From the NCBI GenBank assembly GCA_963921425.1, contig OY992836.1, forward strand, positions 13,223,614-13,287,613: a stretch of DNA of 64,000 nucleotides. The letters run 5' to 3'. This document shows positions 23,844 through 34,324 of this stretch, piece after piece. The notes below the pieces were generated by a model. It was not told the origin of the DNA and did not search any database. It worked only from the letters and a program-made list of their open reading frames with translations. How positions within the stretch are numbered: position 1 is the first letter of the stretch; each line of letters opens with the position of its first letter. The DNA is from Dryas octopetala. Lineage: Eukaryota; Streptophyta; Magnoliopsida; Rosales; Rosaceae. The position numbers were made by a program, and so were the translations under genes.

Positions 23844-25004
23844 TTAGGTTGATATCTTCAAATTTGTTTTGACTCTTGCCGCCTCTCTGGCGTTGCTTGC
23901 TGAAACCAATTCCTTCTTCACATCCCCTGTCCTCCGCATGGTCACTACATTCAATCCAACTCTCCGCGATGGAGGTTCAGGTACTGCACTACATGAACCT
24001 TTAATTTCCGTTTGATTTTGCACCACAATGCTAACACTCCGTTCAATGGTCTCGATCATCTGTAAATTTCTTGCTTTTACCAGTAACTCCCTCTCATGCA
24101 TTGCTACCCGTTCTCTCAATATTCTTAACTGTCTTTGAAGCAATGCATCCAATTGATTGAGTTTGAAGTTGTAGCTACGCTTTTTGTAGCCGGTCCACAG
24201 ACTAAGCTTGGAGCACTTGCGAACCAGCTTTACGCCATCCGCCAGTTGTGTTACGAAATCTTTTAGTTCCTCCAATGGGCGATCCAATACCTTATTATGT
24301 TGTGCAATCTCTTCTATAAATGGTTTCAAGTAGTTCAGTGTGAACTTGAGATTTCCAAGGTGGCGTTTAAATGTCCTAATATTTCTGCACTCCACTTCTT
24401 TAACTGCATCAAACAGCATCCCAAATTCTGTATCAGCCCTTCTTTGCAATGTCTCTGTATTACTTCCTGAAAGCAATGTTGCCTCCTCCATAAGTATCAC
24501 ACCTCCTGCTTTCTGGTGCAGTAACTTGTTTATTTTAAACAGTCTTCTATAAATCACTCCATCAAGTTTGTCTTTCTTTGTGCTTGCCTCTAAAAACTCC
24601 TTCACGTCCCTCGCTTTCTGCACCTTGAGTTTTTCGAGCAGTCTTTCGAGAGACCTATCCAATACAACAATGTCGTGGTGGGTGTCATGATCATTATCTA
24701 TTATGCAGCAGCAGCAGCAGTAGTTCCACTCCCACTTAGGAAACTCGGGGAGCGTGGCAACGAGCTTTACGCCCTCCTCCACTCGTCTTTTCAGATTTTC
24801 TATTTCTTCTTTTCGGAGATTCAATTCCAGTTCACGCTCTCCTATCAAACTACTCTGCTCGATGCACAATTGTTGCAAAGAGTGTATCGTGAACCTGAGA
24901 TGTTCGAGAATGTGTTGAAACTTGGTACTCTTTGTAATCGCTTGGCCAACGACAACGTCCAACAGCCTAAATAGTGCTCCTTTGATTAACTCCTGTGCCC
25001 TCAT
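23844..25004 (-). CDS. RPW8-domain protein with two RPW8-like domains, no NB-ARC
   Basis: A single-exon frame of 386 codons starts at ATG 25002-25004 (MRAQELIKGALFRLLDVVVG). Residues 1-135 and about 190-310 are two RPW8/CC-R type helical repeats, each ending in a DRSLERLLEKL or LDALLQRQLRILRERV helix; the second has the family block KPFIEEIAQHNKVLDRPLEE. The tail (328-354) reads VQNQTEIKGS ... VPEPPSRRVGLNVV, matching linkers in the RNL at 46-51 kb that mark the start of NB-ARC, but no P-loop follows. The product is therefore an RPW8 module cut off where NB-ARC would begin. RPW8 domains are membrane-associated, cell-death-promoting modules of RNL helper immune receptors. Residues 95-99 are five Cys from a TGC repeat. 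Upstream DNA is duplicated at 44.9-45.3 kb. Frame and domains are clear; expression is unknown. Confidence 0.85.
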   Translation of the reverse strand: MRAQELIKGALFRLLDVVVGQAITKSTKFQHILEHLRFTIHSLQQLCIEQSSLIGERELELNLRKEEIENLKRRVEEGVKLVATLPEFPKWEWNYCCCCCIIDNDHDTHHDIVVLDRSLERLLEKLKVQKARDVKEFLEASTKKDKLDGVIYRRLFKINKLLHQKAGGVILMEEATLLSGSNTETLQRRADTEFGMLFDAVKEVECRNIRTFKRHLGNLKFTLNYLKPFIEEIAQHNKVLDRPLEELKDFVTQLADGVKLVRKCSKLSLWTGYKKRSYNFKLNQLDALLQRQLRILRERVAMHERELLVKARNLQMIETIERSVSIVVQNQTEIKGSCSAVPEPPSRRVGLNVVTMRRTGDVKKELVSASNAREAARVKTNLKIST

Positions 25005-25591
25005 AATTGTAATTACGTCAAAATCAATCTAACTAAACTTTAATGCAAGAGTAAATATTGCTCGCACCTACAGCTTAAACTTAAAGGCAAGAGAGGGCTA
25101 TGTATGTGCCCTTAGGGAAAAGGATTTCTAAACCTAATCGGAAACAATAATGCTATTGAGTTTCAACTTGTATCTAAATTTATTAATCCTAATTCATGTG
25201 GTACATGTCATGTGCCACGTCATCTTTACTAATTCTTTGTTTTAAATGCATTCGACTAGAAAAGGCTAGAAATATAGAGAGAGACTTGCCTATCCCTGTT
25301 ATTGGGGATGTGGCATCACCTCTCTCTCAACCTCTCTCTTTTTTTTTTTTTTTTTTTTTTTTTCTCTCTCTCTCTCTATGTGATGCCACATCCTCATAAC
25401 TGGATAGAAAAGTTATTTCAAAAAATATAAAGTGAATAAGACCAGAAAAGGCTTTTTTATTTAACCAACATGTGGACTGAATTTGCTCATTCGGTCATAG
25501 CTTAACAAAAGCAAAGCCATCACCCTTAGTAAATATATTGACATGGGCCAAATGGTTTTATTTTTATTTTTAAACAAAGCCAATATAATTA

Positions 25592-25913
25592 TGGGGTGTA
25601 TTCAATTGAGATTTTAATAGAGTTATAGATTCCTGCAGATTCTATAGATTTTGTGGATTCTTATGGAATTTCATGGAATCCATCAAAATTTAAGGGGAAA
25701 ATGTTGAAATTCTCATGACCTTTGTTTTATGTTTGAAATTTATCAAAATTCATCAAAATCCACCACTTAATGAAATCCTTTAAAATCCATGCGAAATTGA
25801 GTGAATCTAAATTTCAATGGAATCTTTAAAATTATAAATTGAATATACATAGATTTATATGGACTTTTAAATTCTTTTAAAATCTATTAGAATCCCAATT
25901 GAATACACTCCCT
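25592..25913. mobile_element. Tourist/Harbinger-like MITE with TTA duplication
   Basis: Terminal inverted repeats GGGTGTATTCAATTGAGATT (left) and, inverted from the right, GAGTGTATTCAATTGGGATT continue into TAATAGA. The ends are flanked by TTA at 25589-25591 and 25914-25916. The duplicated upstream region of the neighbouring RPW8 gene gives a natural empty site: AATATAATTAATTTAAG near 45250-45266 equals the flanks here with the element and one TTA removed. This fixes the borders and the 3-bp duplication typical of PIF/Harbinger (Tourist) MITEs. The element is 322 bp and non-coding. Confidence 0.85.
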
Positions 25914-26708
25914 TTAATTTAAGCTAAGTAGATTCCAGCAGGAGGAATCCTATTAGAGAATCCGTTTCCAAAGAACAAACTCTTGTTTCTTAATAATTTG
26001 CAGCACAATTAAAACAAAGTAATCACTACTGTATGAAAGTAGGATACACACACACACAAAGGACGAAGTAAAGCAACTAATGGGGTGTTTGGTATTCTAT
26101 TAAAAAATTACTAGCTAAATCATTGAATATAACAGTGGAATTCAGAGTAAAAGAAGTTGTAGACATATTTCCGGCCAAACTACCAGAATAAAGTAACACG
26201 TACCACACACTAAACAAAAACAGAAAAGCTTAATATAATTACAACAAATAAAATAATGATCTCTATAACTCATCAGGTGAAGTAACTCATCAGGTGAAGC
26301 GATAAATCCAAAATGAACAATTTCTTAAAAACACATCCACAGAGAGATCGAGAAGGTAATACGTTCTGCAAGAGATTAATTTATTCCCAGTGAACAATAT
26401 AGTTACAGGACAAAATATGAATTACATGAAACAAAATATAAAATATAAAATTCAGAAGCAGGCCAACATGAGGAACGCATGTAAGAAAAGGTGATAAATA
26501 AATATCAACTAATTAAAAGAAAAAAACACATGAGAAATTATAATTCTAGATGTAAATTGCATACATTTCTTGCAGTTGCCTCATTTTGACGTAATTATAC
26601 AATAATTATCACCATTAACCGTTTGAGGTTAATTTTCCGAAAGAACCACATGCAAGAACCAGACAATCAAATGTTGAAGCAACTCTCCAACATTACATGT
26701 AAGTTTCT

Positions 26709-27774
26709 TGTTTGTGGGAAAATCCACATCAATCCGAACAGCCAATCACAGCTCGACACGTGGCTGGTCAACATCCACCTCGGAGTTTGACTCTCAGTGG
26801 TCAAAACTTTGACCCCCACGTCATCACCACTCGGCATCGCCTCTGCCAGCTCAGACCGGATCTCCACGCCGGCCCTCCATGTTCGGTCCGAGCCGAACCG
26901 ATGATCTTCCATGGGATCGAGTGTCCATCTTCCCACGATCATCCCGGTCCGGCTCGGCTCGGCACAGGAGATGGCCTCTTTTCGGGTTCTGGCGTCGACC
27001 AGTTAGAGCTCGGAAAGACCCCCAGTCTATGGGACCGGCTCGGCCTGGAATCCCATGCCCGATCCGACCACACATGGACTTCGTGTCTTCACATGAAAAC
27101 ATGTGTTCGTATCGGCTCGGCTCGGCTCTCCGCCGCCATTCCCAGGAAGATCACGATGGGACGAACCGCCACACTTGAATGCACCTGACACAATCTTCTG
27201 ACAGACAGAATATCAGGCTTGCATTCATGACTGCTGGACAGTTTGCCTGGACCTTCCAACCTTGCATTTAATGGAGCATTCAATGCAGCATTCAATGCTG
27301 AGGAAGCAAGCAGCTGAGCATGCAACTAGGTCTGACCAGGTGCGTGGGTCTCTGGCAACCATTCATTCACATGCAGGTAACTTATTCATTAAGTTTTCCT
27401 TTGCCTATATAAGGCACCACATATGCACAAAATGAAGCAGCTAGCAATCTATCAATACACACGCTAAACACTTTGTATTTCCATCCAAGAAAGAGCCTAC
27501 CCAACTTGCTGAGAATAACCCAGAACATTTGCCTTGTTCTTCCCATTCTCCCAAGTTCTTCCTTTGTTCTTCCTCATCCACCATCAAACACCACCACTGA
27601 TTTCATCATCGGAGTGTGTTTGGCTGGTACCACACCGGTCCATCTCCTTTGATCTTGTTTTTGTCTACAGGAAGATCTCAATCAGCATCCACTTCATCAT
27701 CCAGCGAAGCACTTGATCAGCCAGATCAGCATATCTAAGTTGTTGCATCTACCTTACGAGAATTTGCATCAACA
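26709..27774 (+). repeat. 5' LTR of gypsy element
   Basis: 1,066 bp starting TGTTTGTGGG and ending TGCATCAACA. It matches the 3' LTR without a difference that I could see by reading. A TATA box TATATAAG lies at 27406-27413. Short frames inside are not genes. Confidence 0.97.
27406..27413 (+). promoter_or_regulatory. TATA box of gypsy LTR promoter
   Basis: TATATAAG within CCTATATAAGGCACC, about 370 bp before the LTR end and well placed to start genomic RNA within the LTR. The identical copy in the 3' LTR is at 38608-38615. Confidence 0.7.
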
Positions 27775-27777
27775 GAT

Positions 27778-27795
27778 TGGCGCCGTCTGTGGGAA
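27778..27795 (+). other. Primer-binding site, complementary to tRNA-Lys(UUU)
   Basis: TGGCGCCGTCTGTGGGAA begins 3 bases after the LTR. Its complement is the last 15 nt of the tRNA-Lys gene at 14506-14578 plus the CCA added after transcription, 18 of 18 matching. The next bases diverge. Confidence 0.93.
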
Positions 27796-27857
27796 GCTGA
27801 CTTCAGCCGTTGTGTTCATCACCGCAAACGCTAAGCTCTTCCTCCACGCAAGTCATC

Positions 27858-30800
27858 ATGACTACCATATTTCGGGACACCAGTTCTTCTTCAGGAGCGT
27901 CTCAGAATGATGAACAACATCAGCCTGAGACACCTGAGAAAACGAGGGGAGCACAACTCCCCAGGACGCCAAAGTCCAAAGGTTCCTCCAAAATCCGAGC
28001 CGCTCACAAACTCCTTAAGGAGAGTCAGCGACATCTGGCCGCTGAGAATGCACTCCTGAAACAGAATAACGAGCTGCTCGCAAAACAGGCCGAGCTGGCC
28101 GGGGAACTTGCACGCCACCGCGCTCAACTTGAGAATAGTGGGGGATCGGGCTTCCGATCGCGCCGGACCCGAACCGAGCAGGAGGTCCTTTCGCCGTCTC
28201 CTTCTCGGCAAAGCACTCCTGCCGAGCCGAACGACCAGACCGATCAGCAGGACTCGGATCACGTCTTCCCGGGCTTCGAGGACATGCCCCCGGCCGAACA
28301 GGCCGAATGCCTGAACGCCCACCGTCTTCTTCAGCAAAAACAGGCGGCTTTCGGGAAACGTGCCCCCAGGAATTCGGGCGGAGACCGTGCCGACCCGAAT
28401 ACAAATCGACGACCCCCGGCCCAATCAAGGTTGGGGGCCAACAGTCCTGCCGGTTCGGCCGAAACCAGGGGCCCGATTCGGAATAGACTCGGCCCTATCG
28501 CCAGTCAGGATCCTTCCCCATCAGGAACTCACTCGGGGAGGCGATCAGTGAGCGACCGACTGGGGTCCACCATGATCATGTCGGATCGACAACCGGCAAG
28601 CGAGAGGCTCACTCGTCAGCCGGTGAGTGAGAGACTCGGCAACCAGGCCGAGTGCTCAGGGGAAAATGCGGCCGAGCCGACCCCGCCCAATGTGGAAAAT
28701 CTTGTTCGGACTTTGGTCCAGGACCAGATCCGAAGCGTCCACGATCGGCTCGGACATGTCGAGGTCTCCAGGGGGTATACCGGTAGAGCCGACCACGGGG
28801 AGGAACTTCCCCTCCCGTACACCAGCAGAATCATGGATGCTGAGGTCTCCCGCGACACCAAGCCCCCCAAGATGGATCAGTATGACGGGACCAAGGATCC
28901 CTACGACCATCTTGACAGCTTCAGATACGCCATGGAGGCCCGCCAGGCATCTGAAGCCACGAAGTGCAGAATTTTCCCTTCGACCTTGAAGGGCTCGGCT
29001 CGGGGTTGGTTCCGAACCCTCCAACCGAACTCCATCGACTCCTTCTCCGACCTCCGGAGGGCCTTCCTGGCGAGATATCGGGTTGTATCCGAACGACTCT
29101 ACAACTTGAACGATATGTCGCTCATCAAGCAGCAGGAGGGGGAGAGCCTCAAGGCCTATCTGATCCGCTTCAACATCGAATATACGAAGTGCGACGATTG
29201 CGACGATAGGTCAGCTAAGAATGCCCTCATGCAAGGCCTGCACGCCGGGGGACTCCGCTCCCACTTGATGAGGAACCCTCCCTCCACCTACGATGAGCTT
29301 TCTGCCGAAGCCACTAAGTGGGCGCGAGCTGAGGAGTGGGATGCTCAGGTGGAGGCCCTGAATCCCAGGCCGACCTCGGCCAAGAGGAAGGAGGGAGAGG
29401 TTGCAACTCCCAAACCCCAGGTCCAATCCAAGAAGACCAGGACCGAGGAGCCACGCCAACTCCTAGGCAAGGGACCCAAGTTTATCCAGTACACGGAGTA
29501 CACTCCCCTCAACGCCGGTCTGGAGACAATCTACTCCAAGGTCAAGGACCAACTCCCAGTCGCAAGGGAGATCAAGGGACCACCCCCAGACAAAATCAAG
29601 GAGGGCGTCTTCTGCAAGTACCATTCCAATCACGGCCACGTCACGGGTGATTGCTACGCCCTCCGCGACGGGATTGAGACTCTTGCCCGGGCGGGTAAGA
29701 TCAATCAATTCCTGGCCGGTGGGCCTAGGGTACCCAAGGCCGCGCCGAAGAAGCCCACCAACACCATCGAGGTCCAGGATGCTGCCATCGGATCAATCGG
29801 CGGGGGACCAACCTTCGTGGGGAGCTCGAACCGATCCCAGAAGGAGTATGTCAGACAGGCGGCTCAAGCTCACGAGTCCTTGTCGATCCAGGCAGGTCAG
29901 CCCAGCACTTCCAAAAGACAGCGGAAGGACTGGGCGCCGGTCACCTTTGAGCCGAACGAGGCAAACGAGATCATCTTCCCCCACTATGATCCGGTCGTCA
30001 TAGTGGCTGAGGTGGCCGGGACAACCATTGCGCGCTCCTTCGTCGATGGAGGGAGCTCAGTCAACATCCTCTACCACTCTGCGTTCGCGCAGATGGGCAT
30101 TGGCGAGGATAAGCTGGAGACCGATACACCTGCCTTGGTCGGGTTCGGGGGAGAAGTGGTTCAGCCCCTCGGACACATTTACCTTCCCCTTTCGCTCGGG
30201 AAGGGACCGATCAAGAAGACCTGCATGACGTACTTCATTGTCGTCAAACGGCCATCAGCCTACAACATCATTCTGGGCAGACCGGCTCTGGTCGACCTTG
30301 ACTGCATCGTCCATTACGCCAACCTCCTCATCAAATGTCCGGTGGGCGACGACTGCATCGTCATTCAGGGAGACCAGTGCTCGGCTCGGTCGTGCTACGC
30401 AGCTTCGATCAAGCAGAAGGGTCAGCTGCCGAACTCGCAGGAGCTTGACTCTATCGCCGATTCGGGCAGGTGGCCGAGGGCGGAGACATTCGACTTCACT
30501 TCCGAGCCGAGCTCAGATTCTCGGCCCCTCCCCGCCGAGGCTTGGGAGGAAGTGCCGATCTCGGCCGAGACACCGGATCGGCTCGTCCGAGTGGGGACTC
30601 AGATCAGCCCCGAGCAGCGCTCCGCCATAATTGACTTCCTCCGTGCCAACGCGGAAGTGTTCGCCTGGTCTTACGATGACATGCCAGGCATATCGTCTGA
30701 CGTGATCACCCACAGGCTGAACACTGACCCGGGATGCAAACCGGTCCGTCAGAAGAGGAGGTCATACGACCCGGTTCGATACGCCGCCATGGCTGAAGAG

Positions 30801-33797
30801 GTAACCAAGTTGCAAAACAACGGGTTCATCCGGGAAGTCAACTACCCCGACTGGCTTGCCAACGTGGTCATGGTGAAAAAGAACAACGGGAAGTGGAGGA
30901 TGTGCGTGGACTTCACCGACCTGAACAGGGCTTGTCCCAAGGATAGTTTTCCCTTGCCCAGGATAGATCAGCTCGTCGATGCAACAGCAGGACATCAGCT
31001 CCTCAGCTTTATGGACGCCTACTCTGGATACAACCAGATCCTGATGCACAAGTCCGACCAGGAAGGCACATCTTTCATAACTGATCGCGGCATGTACTGC
31101 TACAAGGTCATGCCCTTCGGCCTCAAAAACGCCGGAGCCACCTACCAAAGGCTGGTCAACCACATGTTCAGATCATCCATCGGCAAATCCGTAGAGGTTT
31201 ACGTGGATGACATGCTAGTCAAAAGCATCAAGGCGGACGATCACGTCAAGGACCTCTCAGACATGTTCGGAGTCCTGAAGGAGTATCAGATGCGGCTGAA
31301 CCCAGCCAAATGTGTCTTTGGGGTTCGGTCAGGCAAGTTCCTTGGCTACCTGGTCAGCCAACGGGGGATCGAAGCCAACCCGGAGAAGATCCAGGCTTTA
31401 ATCAACATGAAGTCCCCAAGGACACGCAAGGAAATCCAGAGTCTGACTGGAAGAGTTGCCGCCCTGAACCGGTTCATCTCGAAGTCCACCGACCGGTGCC
31501 TCCCTTTCTTCAAAGCCTTAAGGGGAGCAGGGAAGAGCATAGAATGGACCCCCCAATGTGAGCAGGCCTTTCAAGATCTGAAAAGGCACATGGGGGAACC
31601 TCCCATATTATCCAAACCGGAGGAAGGTGAAGAACTTTTCCTCTACCTTTCTGTTTCAGACTCAGCTCTCAGCTCGGTTTTGGTGAGAGAGGTCGGCGGT
31701 GTACAACACCCCGTCTTCTACACGAGCCGAGCCCTCGCCGATGCAGAGACCAGGTATCCAAAATTCGAGAAGATGGCTCTCGCCCTGGTCAGCTCGGCTC
31801 GGAAGCTGAGACCCTACTTCCAGGCTCATTCAATCGTTGTCTTGACGGATCAGCCGCTCAGACAAATCTTAGCAAAACCCGAGACTTCGGGTCGGCTCAT
31901 CAAATGGTCAATCGAGCTCGGCGAGTTTGACATCATCTACCGTCCCAGGACGGCCATCAAAGGTCAAGCCATGTCCGACTTCATCTGTGAGTCGACCACC
32001 TCGACGGAGGATCCACCACGCACCGACGCTATGACAACAGCAGCCGATCCGAACACAATCGGCGAACGCGGCCAGGTTGATCTCCTCACCTGGACTCTCT
32101 ATGTGGACGGATCTTCCAACGCCATGGGAAGCGGAGCCGGGCTTGTTCTGATCTCCCCAGAACAAGTTGTGATGGAGTATGCTCTTCGCTTCAGATTTCA
32201 AGCGTCAAACAATGAAGCAGAGTATGAGGCACTCATCGCCGGGCTCAGATTGGCAAAGGAGCTCGGCGCGACCAAACTAAACATCTTCAGCGACTCTCAG
32301 CTAATCGTCAATCAGATTCTGGGAGAGTATGAGACTCGAGAGCCCAGCATGACTGCTTACCTCGAGAAGACTCGTCTGCTACTTGGGAACTTCCACGAAT
32401 ACAAAATATCCCAAATCCCGAGGGCAGAAAACTGCAGGGCCGACGCCTTGGCACGTTTGGCTTCGGCCACAGACACCGGATCCGCCAGGCATGTTCCAGT
32501 CGAAATTCTGGACAGACCTAGCACCGCCGAAACCGAGGCCGCAGTTATGCAAACCGAGGCCGAGCCGAACTGGATGACTTCAATCATCACCTACTTGGTC
32601 TCCGGGGTTCTCCCCCCGGAGAGGGACAAAGCACGTCTCATCAAAACCAGGTCGGCTCGGTTCAGCATGATCAACGGTCAGCTTTACAAAAGGAGTTTCT
32701 CCCTGCCCTACTTGCGGTGCGTCACCCCCCAAGAAGGTCAGGACGTGCTGAGAGAAATCCACGAGGGGATATGCGGAAACCACTCTGGAGGAAGAGCCCT
32801 CGCCTACAAGACGATCAGACAGGGTTACTTCTGGCCGACGCTGAACAAGGACGCAGACCATCTGTCTCGCGCTTGCATCAGATGCCAGCAATTTGCCGCG
32901 GTTCCCCATCAACCTCCCCAATTGCTGACCTCCATATCCTGTCCCTGGCCGTTCGCGCAGTGGGGACTCGATCTGATCGGCCCAATGCCGAAGGCGAAGG
33001 GGCAAGTCACCATGGCGGTGGTAGCGGTCGACTACTTCACCAAATGGGCCGAGGCCGAGCCCCTAGCCACAACTACGGCCGAACGGATGGAGACCTTCGT
33101 CTGGAAGAACATCATTTGCCGGTTCGGCATGCCGCACACCATCATTGCGGACAATGGCAAGCAGTTCGACTGCAAGAAGTTCAGGAGTTTTTGTTCACGT
33201 CTGAACATCAACTTGCGCTTCACCGCGCCTTACCATCCGCAGTCGAACGGACAGGTCGAAGCCATCAACAAAATCATCAAGAAAACCCTCAAGACTAAGC
33301 TTGATAATGCTAAGGGGAATTGGCCTGAACTCTTGCCAGAGGTGCTTTGGTCTTATCGAACTTCCTATCGCAACTCGACGAAGGAAACACCCTATGCATT
33401 GGCGTTCGGAACTGACGCCGTCGTCCCGGTCGAAATGGGGACTCCTTCATTCCGAACCGGCACGTACAATCCCGAGACCAATGATGCCGGACTTCGGCTC
33501 GGCCTGGACATGATCGAGGAGAGGCGAACCGACGCCGATCTCTGCCGAGCCGCCTACCAACAAAGGGTAGCCAAATATTACAATCAAAGGGTCAGACCCA
33601 GAAGCTTCGGATTGGGCAATCTCGTCATGAAAAAGAATCCCCTTGCCATCAAAGAGAGCTCATTCGATCCGAACTGGACCGGACCATATAGAATCACGGG
33701 CATAGTCAAGCCCGGCACTTACAACTTGGCCACTCTGGCTGGGAAGCCTCTCAAGCATAGCTGGAACGCTGAACACTTGAAGACTTATTACCAGTAA
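27858..33797 (+). CDS. Gypsy gag-pol polyprotein, single frame of 1,979 codons
   Basis: The first ATG in the open frame is at 27858 (MTTIFRDTSSSSG); upstream codons are open but begin with TTG. In order: charged helical N-terminus; retrotransposon gag domain (about 360-480, ARGWFRTLQPNSIDSFSDL); a short Cys/His motif CKYHSNHGHVTGDC near 585; aspartic protease SFVDGGSSVNILY near 727; reverse transcriptase (about 975-1150) with YVDD near 1114; first RNase H (about 1255-1390); and a second, archaeal-type RNase H (about 1410-1540, LYVDGSSNAMGSGAGLVLIS). Integrase follows, with an HHCC zinc finger (about 1633-1680) and catalytic D, D, E near VVAVDYFTKW, ADNGKQF and NGQVEAINK. No chromodomain is seen. 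All catalytic motifs are intact, so it may be competent for transposition. Gag and pol share one frame, so separate gag production would need another mechanism. Confidence 0.95.
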   Translation: MTTIFRDTSSSSGASQNDEQHQPETPEKTRGAQLPRTPKSKGSSKIRAAHKLLKESQRHLAAENALLKQNNELLAKQAELAGELARHRAQLENSGGSGFRSRRTRTEQEVLSPSPSRQSTPAEPNDQTDQQDSDHVFPGFEDMPPAEQAECLNAHRLLQQKQAAFGKRAPRNSGGDRADPNTNRRPPAQSRLGANSPAGSAETRGPIRNRLGPIASQDPSPSGTHSGRRSVSDRLGSTMIMSDRQPASERLTRQPVSERLGNQAECSGENAAEPTPPNVENLVRTLVQDQIRSVHDRLGHVEVSRGYTGRADHGEELPLPYTSRIMDAEVSRDTKPPKMDQYDGTKDPYDHLDSFRYAMEARQASEATKCRIFPSTLKGSARGWFRTLQPNSIDSFSDLRRAFLARYRVVSERLYNLNDMSLIKQQEGESLKAYLIRFNIEYTKCDDCDDRSAKNALMQGLHAGGLRSHLMRNPPSTYDELSAEATKWARAEEWDAQVEALNPRPTSAKRKEGEVATPKPQVQSKKTRTEEPRQLLGKGPKFIQYTEYTPLNAGLETIYSKVKDQLPVAREIKGPPPDKIKEGVFCKYHSNHGHVTGDCYALRDGIETLARAGKINQFLAGGPRVPKAAPKKPTNTIEVQDAAIGSIGGGPTFVGSSNRSQKEYVRQAAQAHESLSIQAGQPSTSKRQRKDWAPVTFEPNEANEIIFPHYDPVVIVAEVAGTTIARSFVDGGSSVNILYHSAFAQMGIGEDKLETDTPALVGFGGEVVQPLGHIYLPLSLGKGPIKKTCMTYFIVVKRPSAYNIILGRPALVDLDCIVHYANLLIKCPVGDDCIVIQGDQCSARSCYAASIKQKGQLPNSQELDSIADSGRWPRAETFDFTSEPSSDSRPLPAEAWEEVPISAETPDRLVRVGTQISPEQRSAIIDFLRANAEVFAWSYDDMPGISSDVITHRLNTDPGCKPVRQKRRSYDPVRYAAMAEEVTKLQNNGFIREVNYPDWLANVVMVKKNNGKWRMCVDFTDLNRACPKDSFPLPRIDQLVDATAGHQLLSFMDAYSGYNQILMHKSDQEGTSFITDRGMYCYKVMPFGLKNAGATYQRLVNHMFRSSIGKSVEVYVDDMLVKSIKADDHVKDLSDMFGVLKEYQMRLNPAKCVFGVRSGKFLGYLVSQRGIEANPEKIQALINMKSPRTRKEIQSLTGRVAALNRFISKSTDRCLPFFKALRGAGKSIEWTPQCEQAFQDLKRHMGEPPILSKPEEGEELFLYLSVSDSALSSVLVREVGGVQHPVFYTSRALADAETRYPKFEKMALALVSSARKLRPYFQAHSIVVLTDQPLRQILAKPETSGRLIKWSIELGEFDIIYRPRTAIKGQAMSDFICESTTSTEDPPRTDAMTTAADPNTIGERGQVDLLTWTLYVDGSSNAMGSGAGLVLISPEQVVMEYALRFRFQASNNEAEYEALIAGLRLAKELGATKLNIFSDSQLIVNQILGEYETREPSMTAYLEKTRLLLGNFHEYKISQIPRAENCRADALARLASATDTGSARHVPVEILDRPSTAETEAAVMQTEAEPNWMTSIITYLVSGVLPPERDKARLIKTRSARFSMINGQLYKRSFSLPYLRCVTPQEGQDVLREIHEGICGNHSGGRALAYKTIRQGYFWPTLNKDADHLSRACIRCQQFAAVPHQPPQLLTSISCPWPFAQWGLDLIGPMPKAKGQVTMAVVAVDYFTKWAEAEPLATTTAERMETFVWKNIICRFGMPHTIIADNGKQFDCKKFRSFCSRLNINLRFTAPYHPQSNGQVEAINKIIKKTLKTKLDNAKGNWPELLPEVLWSYRTSYRNSTKETPYALAFGTDAVVPVEMGTPSFRTGTYNPETNDAGLRLGLDMIEERRTDADLCRAAYQQRVAKYYNQRVRPRSFGLGNLVMKKNPLAIKESSFDPNWTGPYRITGIVKPGTYNLATLAGKPLKHSWNAEHLKTYYQ

Positions 33798-33969
33798 AAA
33801 TGTAGTTAGGATCGGGGACTGTCCGACCTAACACCCATTCCAATCAATGAAAAGATGAGCATTTTTTCTACTCATTTTTTTTCTTTTTCGAAGCAAACAC
33901 TGGGGACTCTACTCCTATACACTTCTAACAAAGAGGAAAGATCTAAGTGTTTCCTTCGAAAAAAATTGT

Positions 33970-34324
33970 AAACCCATGTGCCGAGCCGAAGCGCCATTTC
34001 CGGCCCGAAGCTCGGCATATTACAGACTCATCAGGTCTATAAACTCATGTGTCGAGCGGGCGCGCCATTTCCGGCCCGAAGCTCGGCATATTACAGACTC
34101 ATCAGGTCTATAAACTCATGTGTCGAGCGGGCGCGCCATTTCCGGCCCGATGCTCGGCATATTACAGACTCATCAGGTCTATAAACTCATGTGTCGAGCG
34201 GGCGCGCCATTTCCGGCCCGATGCTCGGCATATTACAGACTCATCAGGTCTATAAACTCCCGTGCCGAACTAGCGCGCCACTTTCGGCCCAATACTCGGC
34301 ATGGTACAGACTTATCAGGTCTAT
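33970..34324 (+). repeat. 71-bp tandem repeat, five copies, in gypsy 3' region
   Basis: Five head-to-tail units of exactly 71 bp (33970, 34041, 34112, 34183, 34254). Each contains CCGGCCCGA, CTCGGCATATTACAGACTC and ATCAGGTCTATAAA. Units 2-4 are near-identical; units 1 and 5 are more diverged. Related TGCCGAGCCGATC words continue singly to about 34640. Such arrays between pol and the 3' LTR are typical of Tat elements and can seed satellite DNA. Confidence 0.95.
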
